A DNA stretch of 45,365 bases from the NCBI RefSeq assembly GCF_030654915.1, contig NZ_JAURWM010000070.1:1-45365 (forward strand), given 5' to 3'. Below the pieces are notes generated by a model. The model was given only the letters and a program-made list of their open reading frames with translations, was not told the origin of the DNA and did not search any database. Source of the DNA: Phenylobacterium sp. (GTDB lineage Bacteria > Pseudomonadota > Alphaproteobacteria > Caulobacterales > Caulobacteraceae). The number at the start of each line of letters is the position of its first letter. Positions within the stretch are counted from its first letter, which is position 1. Of this stretch, positions 33,645-42,688 are shown in pieces. A program made the position numbers and the translations under genes.

Positions 33645-36569
33645 ATGGATCGGCAAAACGGAGTTGCACACCCAGAGGGTGTCGACAACACGACACATAG
33701 CGAACTGGCGGTGAATCAACCCATCAGGAGTTCGCTGTGGGACGCTATAGAATCCGACGCCACCAGATCTCTACAGTGCCTGATCGACGCGCTGCCCGAC
33801 CCCGTGGTGATCAAAGACGCAGCCCACCGATGGGTGGCGGTCAATGCAGCGGTGTGCGCCCTGGCCGGCCGATCACGCGAGGAAATCGTAGGCCGTACGT
33901 CTTTCGACTTCTTTCCCGAGTCTCAGGCAAGGACCCAGTGGGCGGCTGACGACGAGGTGTTGGCCAGAGGCGGTGAAGCTGACTGGAGCGCGACGCTGCG
34001 CGCGCCTACGGGGAAGCTATATCAAGTTAGATCCCGTAACCGACGGCTGACCCTAGGAGCGCCCCCCAACGAGGCTGCATTCGTGCTGTCGACGGTGGAG
34101 GATGTCACGCAAGCTCACGAGGCTGAGCTTATGCTGCGCGAGAGCGAAGAGAACTACCGCTATACATTGGAGCTTAGCCCTCAAATTCCGTGGACGGCCC
34201 GACCTGACGGGGTAATTCTCGAAATCGGGCCGCGGTGGGAAACGCAGGTGCGGATGAGCCTCGACGAGGCGGCCGTCGGCGGATGGATCACCGCCCTGCA
34301 TCCCGAGGATCTTGGCCCGACGCTTGACCTGTGGGCCAAGTCGCTCGCCACCGGCGAACCCTTTGACTTCCAGTGTCGCCTCGCCACGCCACGCGGTGAT
34401 TATCGCTGGATTCGCGCTTGGGCCGCGGCGCGCCTCAGCCCCCAGGGAGAAATCCTGCGTTGGTACGGCACGCTCGAAGACATCCATGATCGAAAGTTGG
34501 CCGAGGCCGCCCTGGAGGTGAGTGTTCAGGAGTTTCGGGATCTCACCGGCTTCTCCCCCGTGATGATCTGGGTCAGCAACGAGACTGGGGCGACCACATT
34601 TCTGAATCAGTTGTGGTTTGAAACAACTGGGCAGGCGCAAGCTGAAGCCCTCGGGGCGGGATGGCTTGCCGCCGTCCATCCAGACGATCGCGGGGCGGTC
34701 GCAAAGGCCTTTGAGGAAGCTGCGGCCTGCGCGAAGCCCTTCCGGTCCGAGTACCGGCTCAGGCACGTTTCGGGGAACTGGCTCTGGGTCATCGACGCCG
34801 GCGAGCCGCGGTTTACTGCCGGGGGAGATTTCATCGGCTATGTCGGCACCGTGCTCGACATCACCGAGCGGCGACTGGCGGAGGCCGAGGCTCATAGAGC
34901 CGCCGCGCGCCTCTCCACCGTGTTGGAAAGCACCACCGACTGCGTCATCGGCGTCGACCGTTATGGCCAGATCAATTACCTGAACCGGAATGCGGAAATT
35001 AAGCTTGCGGCCTGCGAGCCCGAGCTGGGAAAAAAGCTCGGCGAGCTCTTTCCCGAGGAGCGCGGCGGCATCTTTAGTGAGCGCCTCGCCGAGGCTTTTG
35101 CAAGCCAGAGCACCGTGTCGTTCGAGTCTTATCTGCCGGCCCTGGACGAGTGGCTCGAGGTCCACGCCCACCCGACGAGCGAGGGACTTTCGCTCTTCTT
35201 CCGCAACATCACCGAACGTCGGCTGGCCGAGCAAGAGCGGCTGATCGTTCAAGAGAAAATCGCGCACATGGCGCGACACGACGCCCTGACGGGGCTGCCG
35301 AACCGGCTGTTCTTCAATGAAGCCCTGGGCAGGATCCTTGCCGAAGGTCGCGCCAAGCGAAAGACAGCCGTCCTGTTTCTAGATCTCGACAGCTTCAAGG
35401 AAGTCAACGACACCCTCGGGCATGCGGAGGGCGACGCACTTTTGCAGCTCGTAGCCCAGCGTCTAAAAAGCAATATCAGGGCCTCGGACACCGTCGCTCG
35501 GTTTGGCGGCGACGAGTTCGCCATTGTTCAGGCCGACATCCGTCGGCCCAGCGACGCCGTCGATTTGGCCGAGCGAATTATCAAGGACCTCGCCGAACCC
35601 TTCGACCTGGATGGCAATCTCATCTTCATGGGGGTCAGCATCGGGATCGCGCTTGCTCCGAAGGACTCAGAGCTGCCCAAGGAGCTGCTGCGGGCGGCCG
35701 ATACGGCGCTTTACCGGGCGAAGGCGGAGGGACGCGGCGCCTATCGTCTTTTCGAGGCAGGGATGCACGAACGTCTGAAGGAGCGTCAGGCGATGAAGCT
35801 CGCATTGCACGGCGCGCTCAGCCGTGGCGAATTCGAGGTGCACTATCAACCGCTGGTCAACCTTCGCACTGGGAAGATCACCTGCTTCGAAGCGCTCGTG
35901 CGCTGGCGCCATCCCGAGCGGGGCTTGATTCCTCCAGCCGAATTCATTCCGGTGGCTGAGGAAAATGACTTCATTACATCGATCGGCGCCTGGGTGCTTA
36001 GCCAGGCCTGCAAGGCTGCCGCCAGTTGGCCGAGCGACATCGATGTCGCGGTCAACCTGTCGCCCCTGCAATTTCGCGGGCGAAGCTTGGTGAGCATGGT
36101 GACCCAGGCGCTCATGGAAGGCGGGCTTGAGCCGCGGCGCCTTCAACTGGAGATCACCGAGTCGGTCATTCTGCACGAGAGCAGCACCAACTTGGGTATC
36201 TTGAGCGAGCTCCGTCGCCTAGGCGTGCGTATCGCCTTGGACGATTTTGGCACCGGCTATTCCTCGCTGAGCTATCTGCGCCACTTCCCGGTCGACAAGA
36301 TCAAGCTTGATCGCTCCTTCGTGAGTGATCTTCCAGCAGGGAGCGGCGCCAGGGCCATCGTCCGCGCCGTGGCGGGGCTCGCCGCCGGCCTGAGCCTCGC
36401 CATGACCGCCGAAGGCATTGAAACCGCAGATCAAGTCGAGGCGCTGCTGGAAGAGGGCTATAGCGAAGGGCAGGGATACTATTTCAGTGTTCCAGTGCCC
36501 GCCGACCGTGTCGCGGCTTTGATCGCGGCGAACGCGGTGTCGTCTGACGGTTCCAGCATCGTCCACTAG
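33645..36569 (+). CDS. Four-PAS diguanylate cyclase/phosphodiesterase (GGDEF-EAL)
   Basis: A 974-residue cytoplasmic signalling protein with no membrane segment. Four PAS domains precede the output: about 40-155, 165-285, 290-410 and 420-525 (for example PRWETQVRMSLDEAAVGGW and GVDRYGQINYLNRNAEIKL). The GGDEF domain spans about 535-700, with intact GGDEF at 621-625 and an RxxD inhibitory site (RASD) five residues upstream. The EAL domain spans about 715-965, with FEALVRWRHPERGLIPPAEF (EAL at 749-751) and LDDFGTGYSSLSYL. Both active sites look complete, so it may make and degrade c-di-GMP under PAS control by redox, light or ligand. Many such proteins are mainly phosphodiesterases. ATG 33645 has only a weak ribosome site. 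Confidence 0.94.
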   Translation: MDRQNGVAHPEGVDNTTHSELAVNQPIRSSLWDAIESDATRSLQCLIDALPDPVVIKDAAHRWVAVNAAVCALAGRSREEIVGRTSFDFFPESQARTQWAADDEVLARGGEADWSATLRAPTGKLYQVRSRNRRLTLGAPPNEAAFVLSTVEDVTQAHEAELMLRESEENYRYTLELSPQIPWTARPDGVILEIGPRWETQVRMSLDEAAVGGWITALHPEDLGPTLDLWAKSLATGEPFDFQCRLATPRGDYRWIRAWAAARLSPQGEILRWYGTLEDIHDRKLAEAALEVSVQEFRDLTGFSPVMIWVSNETGATTFLNQLWFETTGQAQAEALGAGWLAAVHPDDRGAVAKAFEEAAACAKPFRSEYRLRHVSGNWLWVIDAGEPRFTAGGDFIGYVGTVLDITERRLAEAEAHRAAARLSTVLESTTDCVIGVDRYGQINYLNRNAEIKLAACEPELGKKLGELFPEERGGIFSERLAEAFASQSTVSFESYLPALDEWLEVHAHPTSEGLSLFFRNITERRLAEQERLIVQEKIAHMARHDALTGLPNRLFFNEALGRILAEGRAKRKTAVLFLDLDSFKEVNDTLGHAEGDALLQLVAQRLKSNIRASDTVARFGGDEFAIVQADIRRPSDAVDLAERIIKDLAEPFDLDGNLIFMGVSIGIALAPKDSELPKELLRAADTALYRAKAEGRGAYRLFEAGMHERLKERQAMKLALHGALSRGEFEVHYQPLVNLRTGKITCFEALVRWRHPERGLIPPAEFIPVAEENDFITSIGAWVLSQACKAAASWPSDIDVAVNLSPLQFRGRSLVSMVTQALMEGGLEPRRLQLEITESVILHESSTNLGILSELRRLGVRIALDDFGTGYSSLSYLRHFPVDKIKLDRSFVSDLPAGSGARAIVRAVAGLAAGLSLAMTAEGIETADQVEALLEEGYSEGQGYYFSVPVPADRVAALIAANAVSSDGSSIVH

Positions 36570-36703
36570 GGCGACGATTACTTGGTGGGATCAAGCCGAA
36601 GATCCTGTGTGCTGAAGGCGAACACGTAAAGTATCTAGTTTCCTGCGGTCTGATTGCCCGAACCTGTTCAAACGGGCCGCGCGATGTACCGCCTGCGCGT
36701 TTA

Positions 36704-36718
36704 TATAACAACGTTATA
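36704..36718. promoter_or_regulatory. AT-rich inverted repeat upstream of the chemoreceptor gene
   Basis: TATAAC-AAC-GTTATA is a perfect six-bp inverted repeat with a three-base spacer in the 228-base gap before the MCP gene. It lies about 80 bases before the ATG in unusually AT-rich DNA, so it may be an operator or part of the promoter. No clear -35 and -10 pair can be assigned. Confidence 0.35.
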
Positions 36719-36797
36719 GAAACCAATTCGTGGGTTTATACTGCGCGTTAACCGGCGAGGCCATCCATGGTGCCCATTCATTGTTTCAGGTGGGACT

Positions 36798-39035
36798 ATG
36801 CGCGGTTCAGTATCAGCTAAGTTGCTCGTCACAGCTGGGGCCTCGATCGGCACTCTGTTGGTCGGTGCTGCGCTTGTCCTCGGTCAACAAAGCCAATCGA
36901 CTGTAACGACGCTTTCAAATCGCTACCAACAGGCGGCGGGTGAGGCGGCCGCTGGCGAAATCGGTGTTCGTCTGGGGCGGGTGGAAGCCGCCGCGCGGAG
37001 CATGGCGTCGGCGATCAGCACGACCCATAAACTTGGCGGGCGTGATCGCGGGGCGGTAGTCGAGCTCCTGAAGCCAAACGCCCTGTCCTCCGATCTCGTG
37101 ATGGGCAGCTGGTTCTTCGCTGCCCCGAACGCTTGGGACGGCCAGGACGTCGCGAATGCCGGCCGTAAGGATCTTGGATCCAACAGCACCGGCAACTTCA
37201 TGCCGTATCTCGCCCGAGACGGCGAGACGCTGACTATCGAGCCGCCCGAGAACGCAGATGTCTATGACGAGGAGTTCTACGCCGGCGCCGCGAAGTCGGG
37301 TCGAGCGATCATAACCGAGCCCTATCCCTACGAGGTCGGTGGAAAGACCGTTTTGATGACATCGGTTGCCTTCCCGGTGATTTCGGAAGGGAAGTTCCTC
37401 GGTGTGGCTGGCCTCGATATCGCGCTTGATGACCTCGCCAAGAGCTTGGAGGCGTTGCGGCCCTATGGCGACGGTCGGGTGATGCTCCTGTCGTCTGGGG
37501 GCAAGTGGGTCGCACACCCCGATGCGTCCCAGCGCATGCAGACATACAAGGATGTTGGGCTTGAAGACGTCAAACGCGCGCTCGCCGAGGGCAAGGTCGC
37601 TCGCATCGCCGATGTGATCGTCAACAAGGTCTCCATGGAGCGCCAAGTGACGCCCGCGCGCCTCGCCGGACTCGATTCGACGTGGGGCGTGGTGGTGGAT
37701 GCGCCGACCAAGACGGTCGAAGCGCCCGCCCGAAACCTGTTGATGATGGTCGTCGTGGGCGGCCTTCTTATGTTGGGAGCCGTGCTAGGGGCGTTGTTCC
37801 TGGCGGTGCGCGCCTTCGTCCAGCGCCCTCTTGCCGGGGCCACGGAGTCGGTCGCGCGCCTAAGCAAGGGCGACTACGAACAACCCGTCGAAGGTACGCG
37901 ATCAGCTGATGAGCTTGGTACGATCGCTCGCGCGTTGGAGAGCTTGCGCCACGAGCTGCAGAGCGGTCGGGTGGCCCGCCGAGAGCAAGAGGAGCTGCGT
38001 GCGAGCAGCGAAGCTGAACGGCACGCGAATGCTCAAGCTCAGGCTCAAGCCGCGAACGATATCGCGCTTGTCGTCGACCACCTCGCCAAGGGGCTGGCCA
38101 GCCTCTCCCAGGGCGACCTGATGGCCCGTGTGCACGCGGACGTCCCGCCGGCCTATCGGCAGCTGAAGTCGGACTTCAACGACGCCATGGCGAAATTGCA
38201 GCAGGCGATGACGCACGTGGTCGCCAACGCTAGCAGCATCGGCTCAGGCGCCGGTGAGATCAGCCACGCCGCCGACGACCTGTCCAAGCGCACCGAACAG
38301 CAGGCGGCGAGCCTGGAGGAGACGGCGGCTGCGCTCGACCAGATCACCGCCACCGTGAAACGGACGGCCGAGGGCGCCAACCACGCCAGGGCGACCGTGG
38401 CCGAGGCCAAGGCGGCCGCCGAGTGCAGTGGGGACGTTGTCACCAGAGCCATCGCCGCGATGTCTCAGATCGAGGCCTCGGCGTCCGAAATTGGCAACAT
38501 CATTAGCGTCATCGACGAAATAGCCTTCCAGACCAACCTGCTGGCGTTAAACGCCGGCGTCGAAGCCGCGCGCGCTGGTGAAGCTGGCAAAGGATTTGCT
38601 GTCGTCGCCTCGGAAGTCCGTGCGCTTGCTCAGCGCTCGGCGGAGGCCGCCAAGGAGATCAAGGTGCTGATCAGCGTCTCCTCGGATCAAGTTGGAACCG
38701 GGGTGAAGCTCGTGGGCGAGACTGGGCGGTCGCTCAGCCAGATCGTGGCCCAGGTGTCGGAGATTACAGGCGTGATCGGCGAAATCGCGGCCTCCGCCCA
38801 GGAGCAGGCCGTTGGTCTTCAGCAGGTCAACATGGCCGTCAATCAGATGGATCAGGTGACGCAGCAGAACGCCGCCATGGTGGAGCAGTCCACTGCCGCG
38901 AGCCATGCCCTCGCCCGAGAAAGCGAAGAGCTGTCTCGGCTGATGGGGCAGTTCCGCATCTCGGAGACTTCACAGGCTTCACCGGCGCGGGCGCAGCAAG
39001 AACGGCTCGCCCGATCCTTCCGCGGCGCGGCGTAG
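36798..39035 (+). CDS. Methyl-accepting chemotaxis protein with Cache sensor
   Basis: A 745-residue chemoreceptor. Membrane segment 1 is at about 8-30 ([20 protein letters not shown]). A periplasmic dCache-type sensor domain covers about 31-310 ([40 protein letters not shown]), followed by segment 2 ([20 protein letters not shown]). A HAMP domain follows ([20 protein letters not shown]), then a second HAMP-like stretch ([14 protein letters not shown]). The methylation and signalling hairpin runs to about 720, with the conserved tip [20 protein letters not shown]. There is no C-terminal CheR-binding pentapeptide. An AGGTGGGAC site precedes the ATG. The ligand is probably a small metabolite. 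No che genes are nearby. Confidence 0.95.
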   Translation: MRGSVSAKLLVTAGASIGTLLVGAALVLGQQSQSTVTTLSNRYQQAAGEAAAGEIGVRLGRVEAAARSMASAISTTHKLGGRDRGAVVELLKPNALSSDLVMGSWFFAAPNAWDGQDVANAGRKDLGSNSTGNFMPYLARDGETLTIEPPENADVYDEEFYAGAAKSGRAIITEPYPYEVGGKTVLMTSVAFPVISEGKFLGVAGLDIALDDLAKSLEALRPYGDGRVMLLSSGGKWVAHPDASQRMQTYKDVGLEDVKRALAEGKVARIADVIVNKVSMERQVTPARLAGLDSTWGVVVDAPTKTVEAPARNLLMMVVVGGLLMLGAVLGALFLAVRAFVQRPLAGATESVARLSKGDYEQPVEGTRSADELGTIARALESLRHELQSGRVARREQEELRASSEAERHANAQAQAQAANDIALVVDHLAKGLASLSQGDLMARVHADVPPAYRQLKSDFNDAMAKLQQAMTHVVANASSIGSGAGEISHAADDLSKRTEQQAASLEETAAALDQITATVKRTAEGANHARATVAEAKAAAECSGDVVTRAIAAMSQIEASASEIGNIISVIDEIAFQTNLLALNAGVEAARAGEAGKGFAVVASEVRALAQRSAEAAKEIKVLISVSSDQVGTGVKLVGETGRSLSQIVAQVSEITGVIGEIAASAQEQAVGLQQVNMAVNQMDQVTQQNAAMVEQSTAASHALARESEELSRLMGQFRISETSQASPARAQQERLARSFRGAA

Positions 39036-39052
39036 GTCGCCACGTTCCATCC

Positions 39053-39091
39053 GGCCCGCCGCCGCTCATGTGCTTGAGCGGCGGCCGGGCC
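39053..39091 (+). terminator. Long hairpin after the chemoreceptor gene
   Basis: A 16-bp stem with one bulged base pairs 39053-39068 with 39075-39091; its core is CCGCCGCTCA with TGAGCGGCGG, around the loop TGTGCT. It begins 17 bases after the MCP stop. No T-run follows, so it is a terminator-like or 3'-protecting structure. Confidence 0.5.
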
Positions 39092-39268
39092 GGCAGGTTG
39101 GGTCCGGTGTGGTGACTGAAACGGGGCGTCGCTAGGCGGTAGCGGGGCCGCGATATCGCGCGCGGCGCATCAGCCAGCCAATTCACCGTTCTAGACGCTG
39201 TTCAAATTTTTGATTGAAACTGGTCGGGTGGTCGAGCCGTGCTCAACCTATTGTTTTCCACCAGATTT

Positions 39269-39344
<76 letters not shown>

Positions 39345-39672
39345 GAACCCGTTACGCCATAAGGCCTTTCGGGAAATCCGATCAGGGTCTGGAGAGATCG
39401 TTTCAGGCGATCTTTCGTCGGCCCCCGCTCGGGAGGCGTTCTACTAGCCGCCCTTTTCGAGCTTTGCAAGCGAAGCTGACGCAACAGCGCCCTCCGATGT
39501 GAATTTCCATGACGATTGGAAAATTTCCCCAACAAATCAAGGGCTCGCCCGCGAGGCGTCAGGCGCCCAATATGGGGTTGTCGGGGCCAGAGTTATGTTC
39601 CTGATTCAACTAAACAGACTCGCCGGCAGGAACTAGGAACGTGCCTGGACGCGAGCGGCTTGAGGAGAAACC
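39345..39672. other. Gene-free region upstream of tRNA-Lys and hpt
   Basis: 328 bases without a gene, between the tRNA (minus) and the Hpt gene (plus). It holds AGATCG-TTTCAGG-CGATCT at about 39393-39411, and TTTCCA-N7-TGGAAA at 39504-39522, which could be promoter elements. The GAGGAGA ribosome site of the Hpt gene is at 39662-39668. I see no small RNA or further reading frame worth reporting. Confidence 0.5.
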
Positions 39673-40023
39673 ATGGCTAGGCGAGATCTCACCGGAGCGG
39701 TGGATTTTAAGTACCTGGAGGACTTCACCGCCGGCGACGGCGAGGTGATCGACGAGGTTCTCAGCCTTTTCCGCGAACAGGCGGCGATCTGGTCGAACCT
39801 GCTCGATCCCGAGGTCGACGGCTGGCGCGACGCTGTCCACACCATCAAGGGGGCGGCGCGCGGAATCGGCGCCTTCCACCTGGGTGACGCCTGCGCGCTC
39901 GCCGAGGCGGAAGGGCCAGGTGGCCTTGATGCTGTCCGCAACGCCATGGACGCCGCCCTGGGGGACGTCGCGGCCTATGCGCATGAGCGCGCGCTTCAGT
40001 CGTTGCGCACGCCGCGTAGCTGA
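39673..40023 (+). CDS. Histidine phosphotransfer (Hpt) domain protein
   Basis: A 116-residue stand-alone Hpt protein. The phospho-accepting histidine is His56 in WRDAVHTIKGAARGIGAFHL, the usual HxxKG motif, within a four-helix bundle. Such proteins carry phosphate between a hybrid kinase and a response regulator; Caulobacter has one called ShpA in stalk control, but nothing here proves identity. GAGGAGA lies four bases before the ATG. Its 3' end overlaps the convergent chorismate mutase gene by 28 bases, so both C-termini are fixed by shared sequence. No kinase or receiver gene is adjacent, so the partners must be encoded elsewhere. Confidence 0.9.
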   Translation: MARRDLTGAVDFKYLEDFTAGDGEVIDEVLSLFREQAAIWSNLLDPEVDGWRDAVHTIKGAARGIGAFHLGDACALAEAEGPGGLDAVRNAMDAALGDVAAYAHERALQSLRTPRS

Positions 40024-40328
40024 TCCCAGACGCCGAACTCATAGGCGATGCACCGGTCGATCAAGGTGCGCCAGACCGGTTCGGCGATCTCCTCGGAGAG
40101 GCCGGCCTCGCGGGCGGCGGCCTTGACCTTGGTGACCACATCCTCGATCCGGGCGGTGTCGAGAACCGCGTGGCGATCGACCTTGATGCGGGCGGCGGCG
40201 TCCATGTAGCGCTGGCGTTCAGCCAGCATGAGCACCAGGGCGCGGTCCAGAGCGTCCACGCCCTTGCGGACGTCGAGCATGGTCTCGCAGTCGGCCGGAA
40301 GCGGCCGATCGTCAGTGATGATATTCAT
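39996..40328 (-). CDS. Chorismate mutase, AroQ/PchB-like
   Basis: A 110-residue all-helical AroQ-type protein. It is close in layout to PchB (isochorismate pyruvate lyase/chorismate mutase): MLDVRKGVDALDRALVLMLA, then ERQRYMDAAARIKVD with the active-site Arg and Lys, and DRCIAYEFGVWDQLR near the end. The position of PchB Gln90 reads Glu here (IAYEFGVW against IAEQIKYW). Yeast chorismate mutase also has a Glu there, so mutase activity at acidic pH or altered specificity is possible. Chorismate to prephenate is the likely reaction. Overlaps the Hpt gene end by 28 bases. The stop of the LysR gene on the same strand lies 12 bases upstream, so the two may be co-transcribed. Confidence 0.88.
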   Translation of the reverse strand: MNIITDDRPLPADCETMLDVRKGVDALDRALVLMLAERQRYMDAAARIKVDRHAVLDTARIEDVVTKVKAAAREAGLSEEIAEPVWRTLIDRCIAYEFGVWDQLRGVRND

Positions 40329-40340
40329 AGGGTTCTAGGA

Positions 40341-41297
40341 CTAAATCCCAGCGCCGTTGTCCAGCGCCCTGAGCGCCATTTCGTGCGCTTCGGCCTCGGC
40401 GGCGATCCAGTTGATGAAGGCCTTCACCTGCGGCAGCCGGCCCTTGGCCTTGGGATGGACGACGTAATAGGCGAAATCGACAGCGGTCGCGATCTGCAGC
40501 GGAGTGATCAGCCGGCCGGCGTCAAGGTCGGCCTGGGCCAGGGTGCGCTTGGCCAGCGCGACGCCACGACCATTCACCGCGGCTTCGATCACCATGCTGG
40601 ACTGATTGAAGCGCGGGCCACGCGCGCCATCGACGCCGCGCAGGCCGCGGGCGGCCAGCCACATGGTCCAGTCAGGGCAACTGTCGTCCGGCTCGGGCGA
40701 ACCGTCGTGCAGCAGGATGTGGTTGGCGAGATCGGCGGGAACGTTGAGCGGGTTCGTCGCGGCCAGGCTCGGGCTGAGGACGGGAATCACGGTCTCGCCG
40801 ATCAGCCGGCGAACCTCGAGCCCGGGATAGCGGCCGGCGCCGTAGCGAATCGCGATGTCCACCTCGCCGGCGGTCAGGTCCACAAGCTCCAGCCCGGCCG
40901 ACAGCCAGACGTCGACGTGGGGATTGAGTTCCTCGAACCGGCCGAGTCGCGGCACCAGCCACTTGGCGGCGAAGGATGGCGCGGCGGTCAGGGTCAGGCG
41001 GCGACCATCGACGGCGGCGGTCAGCATCGAGGCGGCCTCGGCCAGTCGATCGAAGGCCTCGCGCAGGGCGGGTAGGGCGGTCTGGGCCGCGTCGGTCAGC
41101 AACAGGCCTTTGGGCGTGCGCTTGAACAGCGCGGCGCCCACATAGTCTTCGAGGTTCTGGATCTGTTGGCTGACAGCGCCAGGCGTCACCGACAGCTCGT
41201 CGGCGGCTCGTGAGAAATTCAGGTGACGCGCAGCGGCCTCGAACGCCCGCAAGGCGTTGAGGGGCGGCAATCGGCGGCGGTCCGCGTTACGCTCCAT
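40341..41297 (-). CDS. LysR family transcriptional regulator, GcvA-like
   Basis: A 318-residue LysR-type regulator. The N-terminal winged helix-turn-helix (about 10-70: LPPLNALRAFEAAARHLNFS, RAADELSVTPGAVSQQIQNL) belongs to the GcvA-like branch. The effector domain is at about 95-300 (LTLTAAPSFAAKWLVPRLGR, VDIAIRYGAGRYPGLEVRRL). The ATG at 41297 is chosen because it precedes the HTH with the normal length; AGGAAAA is the ribosome site. It is divergent from the sulfate-assimilation operon across 177 bases, and a near-perfect inverted repeat sits between them, so it is a good candidate regulator of cysteine or siroheme synthesis (inference). Confidence 0.93.
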   Translation of the reverse strand: MERNADRRRLPPLNALRAFEAAARHLNFSRAADELSVTPGAVSQQIQNLEDYVGAALFKRTPKGLLLTDAAQTALPALREAFDRLAEAASMLTAAVDGRRLTLTAAPSFAAKWLVPRLGRFEELNPHVDVWLSAGLELVDLTAGEVDIAIRYGAGRYPGLEVRRLIGETVIPVLSPSLAATNPLNVPADLANHILLHDGSPEPDDSCPDWTMWLAARGLRGVDGARGPRFNQSSMVIEAAVNGRGVALAKRTLAQADLDAGRLITPLQIATAVDFAYYVVHPKAKGRLPQVKAFINWIAAEAEAHEMALRALDNGAGI

Positions 41298-41332
41298 CGA
41301 GTTTTCCTGACACCCCCGGCAGAAGTACTTGG

Positions 41333-41367
41333 GTTGCGAATTGGGCCTTCTACGACCAATTTGCAAC
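41333..41367. promoter_or_regulatory. Candidate LysR operator: 12-bp inverted repeat
   Basis: GTTGCGAATTGG (41333-41344) and CCAATTTGCAAC (41356-41367) form an inverted repeat with 11 of 12 pairs matching and an 11-base spacer. It lies between the divergent lysR and cobA starts, 36 bases from lysR and 107 from cobA. LysR regulators usually bind such dyads near their own promoter, so this fits autoregulation plus control of the cys operon. Confidence 0.55.
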
Positions 41368-41474
41368 TGTTCGCCGAGGTATCGGCCCTTTTCTTCGGCG
41401 GATAATGCGGTGGGACGGGCGCGAGCTCGTCCCTCACTAATTTTCCAGTTCAGCGTTTAGAGAAGCTAAAAACG

Positions 41475-42323
41475 ATGTCGCCTCGCAAGCCCAAAAATGA
41501 GGAGAGCAAGCGTCTCGTCCTCCTGGGCGGTGATCGCAAGCGTCCGATTGGCGCGGTCTGGCTGGTGGGCGCGGGTCCCGGCGACCCCGAATTGTTGACG
41601 ATCAAGGCGCTGAAGGCGTTGCAGGCGGCCGAAGTGGTGGTCCACGACGGCCTGGTTTCCGACGAGATATTGGCCTTGGCGCCGAGCGGCGCGCGGCTGA
41701 TCTGCGTGGCCAAGCGCAAGTCGCGCCATTCCTACGCCCAGGAAGAAATCAACCGCATGCTCGTGGCGTTCGCCCAGGAAGGCCTGAACGTCGTGCGCCT
41801 GAAGGGCGGCGACCCGTTCATCTTCGGCCGTGGCGGCGAAGAGCTGGAAGCCTGCCGCGAGGCCGGCGTGGAATGCCATGTGGTGCCGGGCGTCACCGCG
41901 GCCCTGGCCGCCAGCGCCAATGCCGGTGCGCCGCTGACCCATCGCGGTTCGGCCCAGGCGGTGACCTTCGTCACCGGCCACGCCGCCGCTGGCTCTGAAC
42001 CCGATCTGGACTGGGAGAGCCTGGCCAAGGCCAACCAGACCGTCGTGATCTATATGGGCGTCTCTACCGCCGCCGGGATTTCCGGGCGGCTGATCGCCGC
42101 TGGCCGGGGCGGATCGACCCCCGCCTTGATCGTCGAGAACGCCAGCCGCGCCGATGAGCGCCGCATCGTCACCACTCTCGCGGGCCTGCCGCAGGCAGCT
42201 TCCGATGTCGCCGGGCCCGCCCTGCTGATCGTCGGCGAGGCGATGGCGCTGGCCCAGTCCTCGGACATTGAAATTGTCTCACAAGTCGAAGCTCGGGGCC
42301 GCGAGCGGGGAGTGAAGTTATGA
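41475..42323 (+). CDS. cobA: Uroporphyrinogen-III C-methyltransferase (siroheme synthesis)
   Basis: A 282-residue SUMT enzyme, which methylates uroporphyrinogen III twice with SAM to give precorrin-2. Motifs: AVWLVGAGPGDPELLTIKAL, VVVHDGLVS, VVRLKGGDPFIFGRGGEELE, VVPGVTAALAASANAGAPLT and HRGSAQAVTFVTGH. It has no CysG-type dehydrogenase/ferrochelatase domain, so it is not a fusion. Siroheme is needed by the sulfite reductase gene two places downstream, so this copy serves sulfate assimilation. An AGAAG site (41461-41465) lies in the loop of a small hairpin (TTTAG / CTAAA), which could affect translation. It starts the operon and overlaps the DUF2849 gene by four bases. Confidence 0.94.
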   Translation: MSPRKPKNEESKRLVLLGGDRKRPIGAVWLVGAGPGDPELLTIKALKALQAAEVVVHDGLVSDEILALAPSGARLICVAKRKSRHSYAQEEINRMLVAFAQEGLNVVRLKGGDPFIFGRGGEELEACREAGVECHVVPGVTAALAASANAGAPLTHRGSAQAVTFVTGHAAAGSEPDLDWESLAKANQTVVIYMGVSTAAGISGRLIAAGRGGSTPALIVENASRADERRIVTTLAGLPQAASDVAGPALLIVGEAMALAQSSDIEIVSQVEARGRERGVKL

Positions 42324-42676
42324 AAGCCTTGACGGGCAACCGCCTCACCGATGGTGATGTCGTGTTCTGGCGGGCCGGCGCGTGGGTTGAGCGTTTCGTG
42401 GACGCCGAACTCTTTGCCGACGCCGAGGCGGGGGAGGCCGCGGAGGCTTCCGCCAAGAGCCAGCAGACCGTGATTGTTGATCCCTATCTGATCGACCTCG
42501 TCGAGAGCGAGGGTCTGTGGGCGCCGCTTAGCTATCGCGAACGGCTGCGTGCTCTCGGGCCGACCAATCACCTGCATCATGGCAAGCAGGCCGAGGGCGG
42601 AGCCGCCATCGAGGCTCTGCAACACGCCTCCGGCGCGGCCCGCTCGACCGGCCGCGTTAACCTGATCAAGCGATAA
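42320..42676 (+). CDS. DUF2849 domain protein
   Basis: A 118-residue cytoplasmic protein of family DUF2849. KALTGNRLTDGDVVFWRAGA and WVERFVDAELFADAEAGEAA are typical of its N-terminal half, and VIVDPYLIDLVESEGLWAPL of the second. The C-terminal 40 residues (LHHGKQAEGGAAIEALQHAS) are variable. It is always found between siroheme methyltransferase and nitrite/sulfite reductase genes in alphaproteobacteria, and its function is unknown; an accessory role for sulfite reductase is the natural guess. It overlaps cobA by four bases (ATGA) and ends 12 bases before cysI. Confidence 0.9.
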   Translation: MKALTGNRLTDGDVVFWRAGAWVERFVDAELFADAEAGEAAEASAKSQQTVIVDPYLIDLVESEGLWAPLSYRERLRALGPTNHLHHGKQAEGGAAIEALQHASGAARSTGRVNLIKR

Positions 42677-42688
42677 GAGGGGGAGGGC

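Noticed and set aside
36720..36770. Possible CtrA site around GTTAACC before the chemoreceptor gene
   Set aside because: Only one half-site is present; the second TTAA at seven bases distance is missing.
39231..39256. Terminator for the tRNA or MCP transcript (GGTCGAGC...GCTCAACC then TATTGTTTT)
   Set aside because: On the plus strand the stem has a C-A mismatch, and on the minus strand no T-run follows, so neither reading is convincing.
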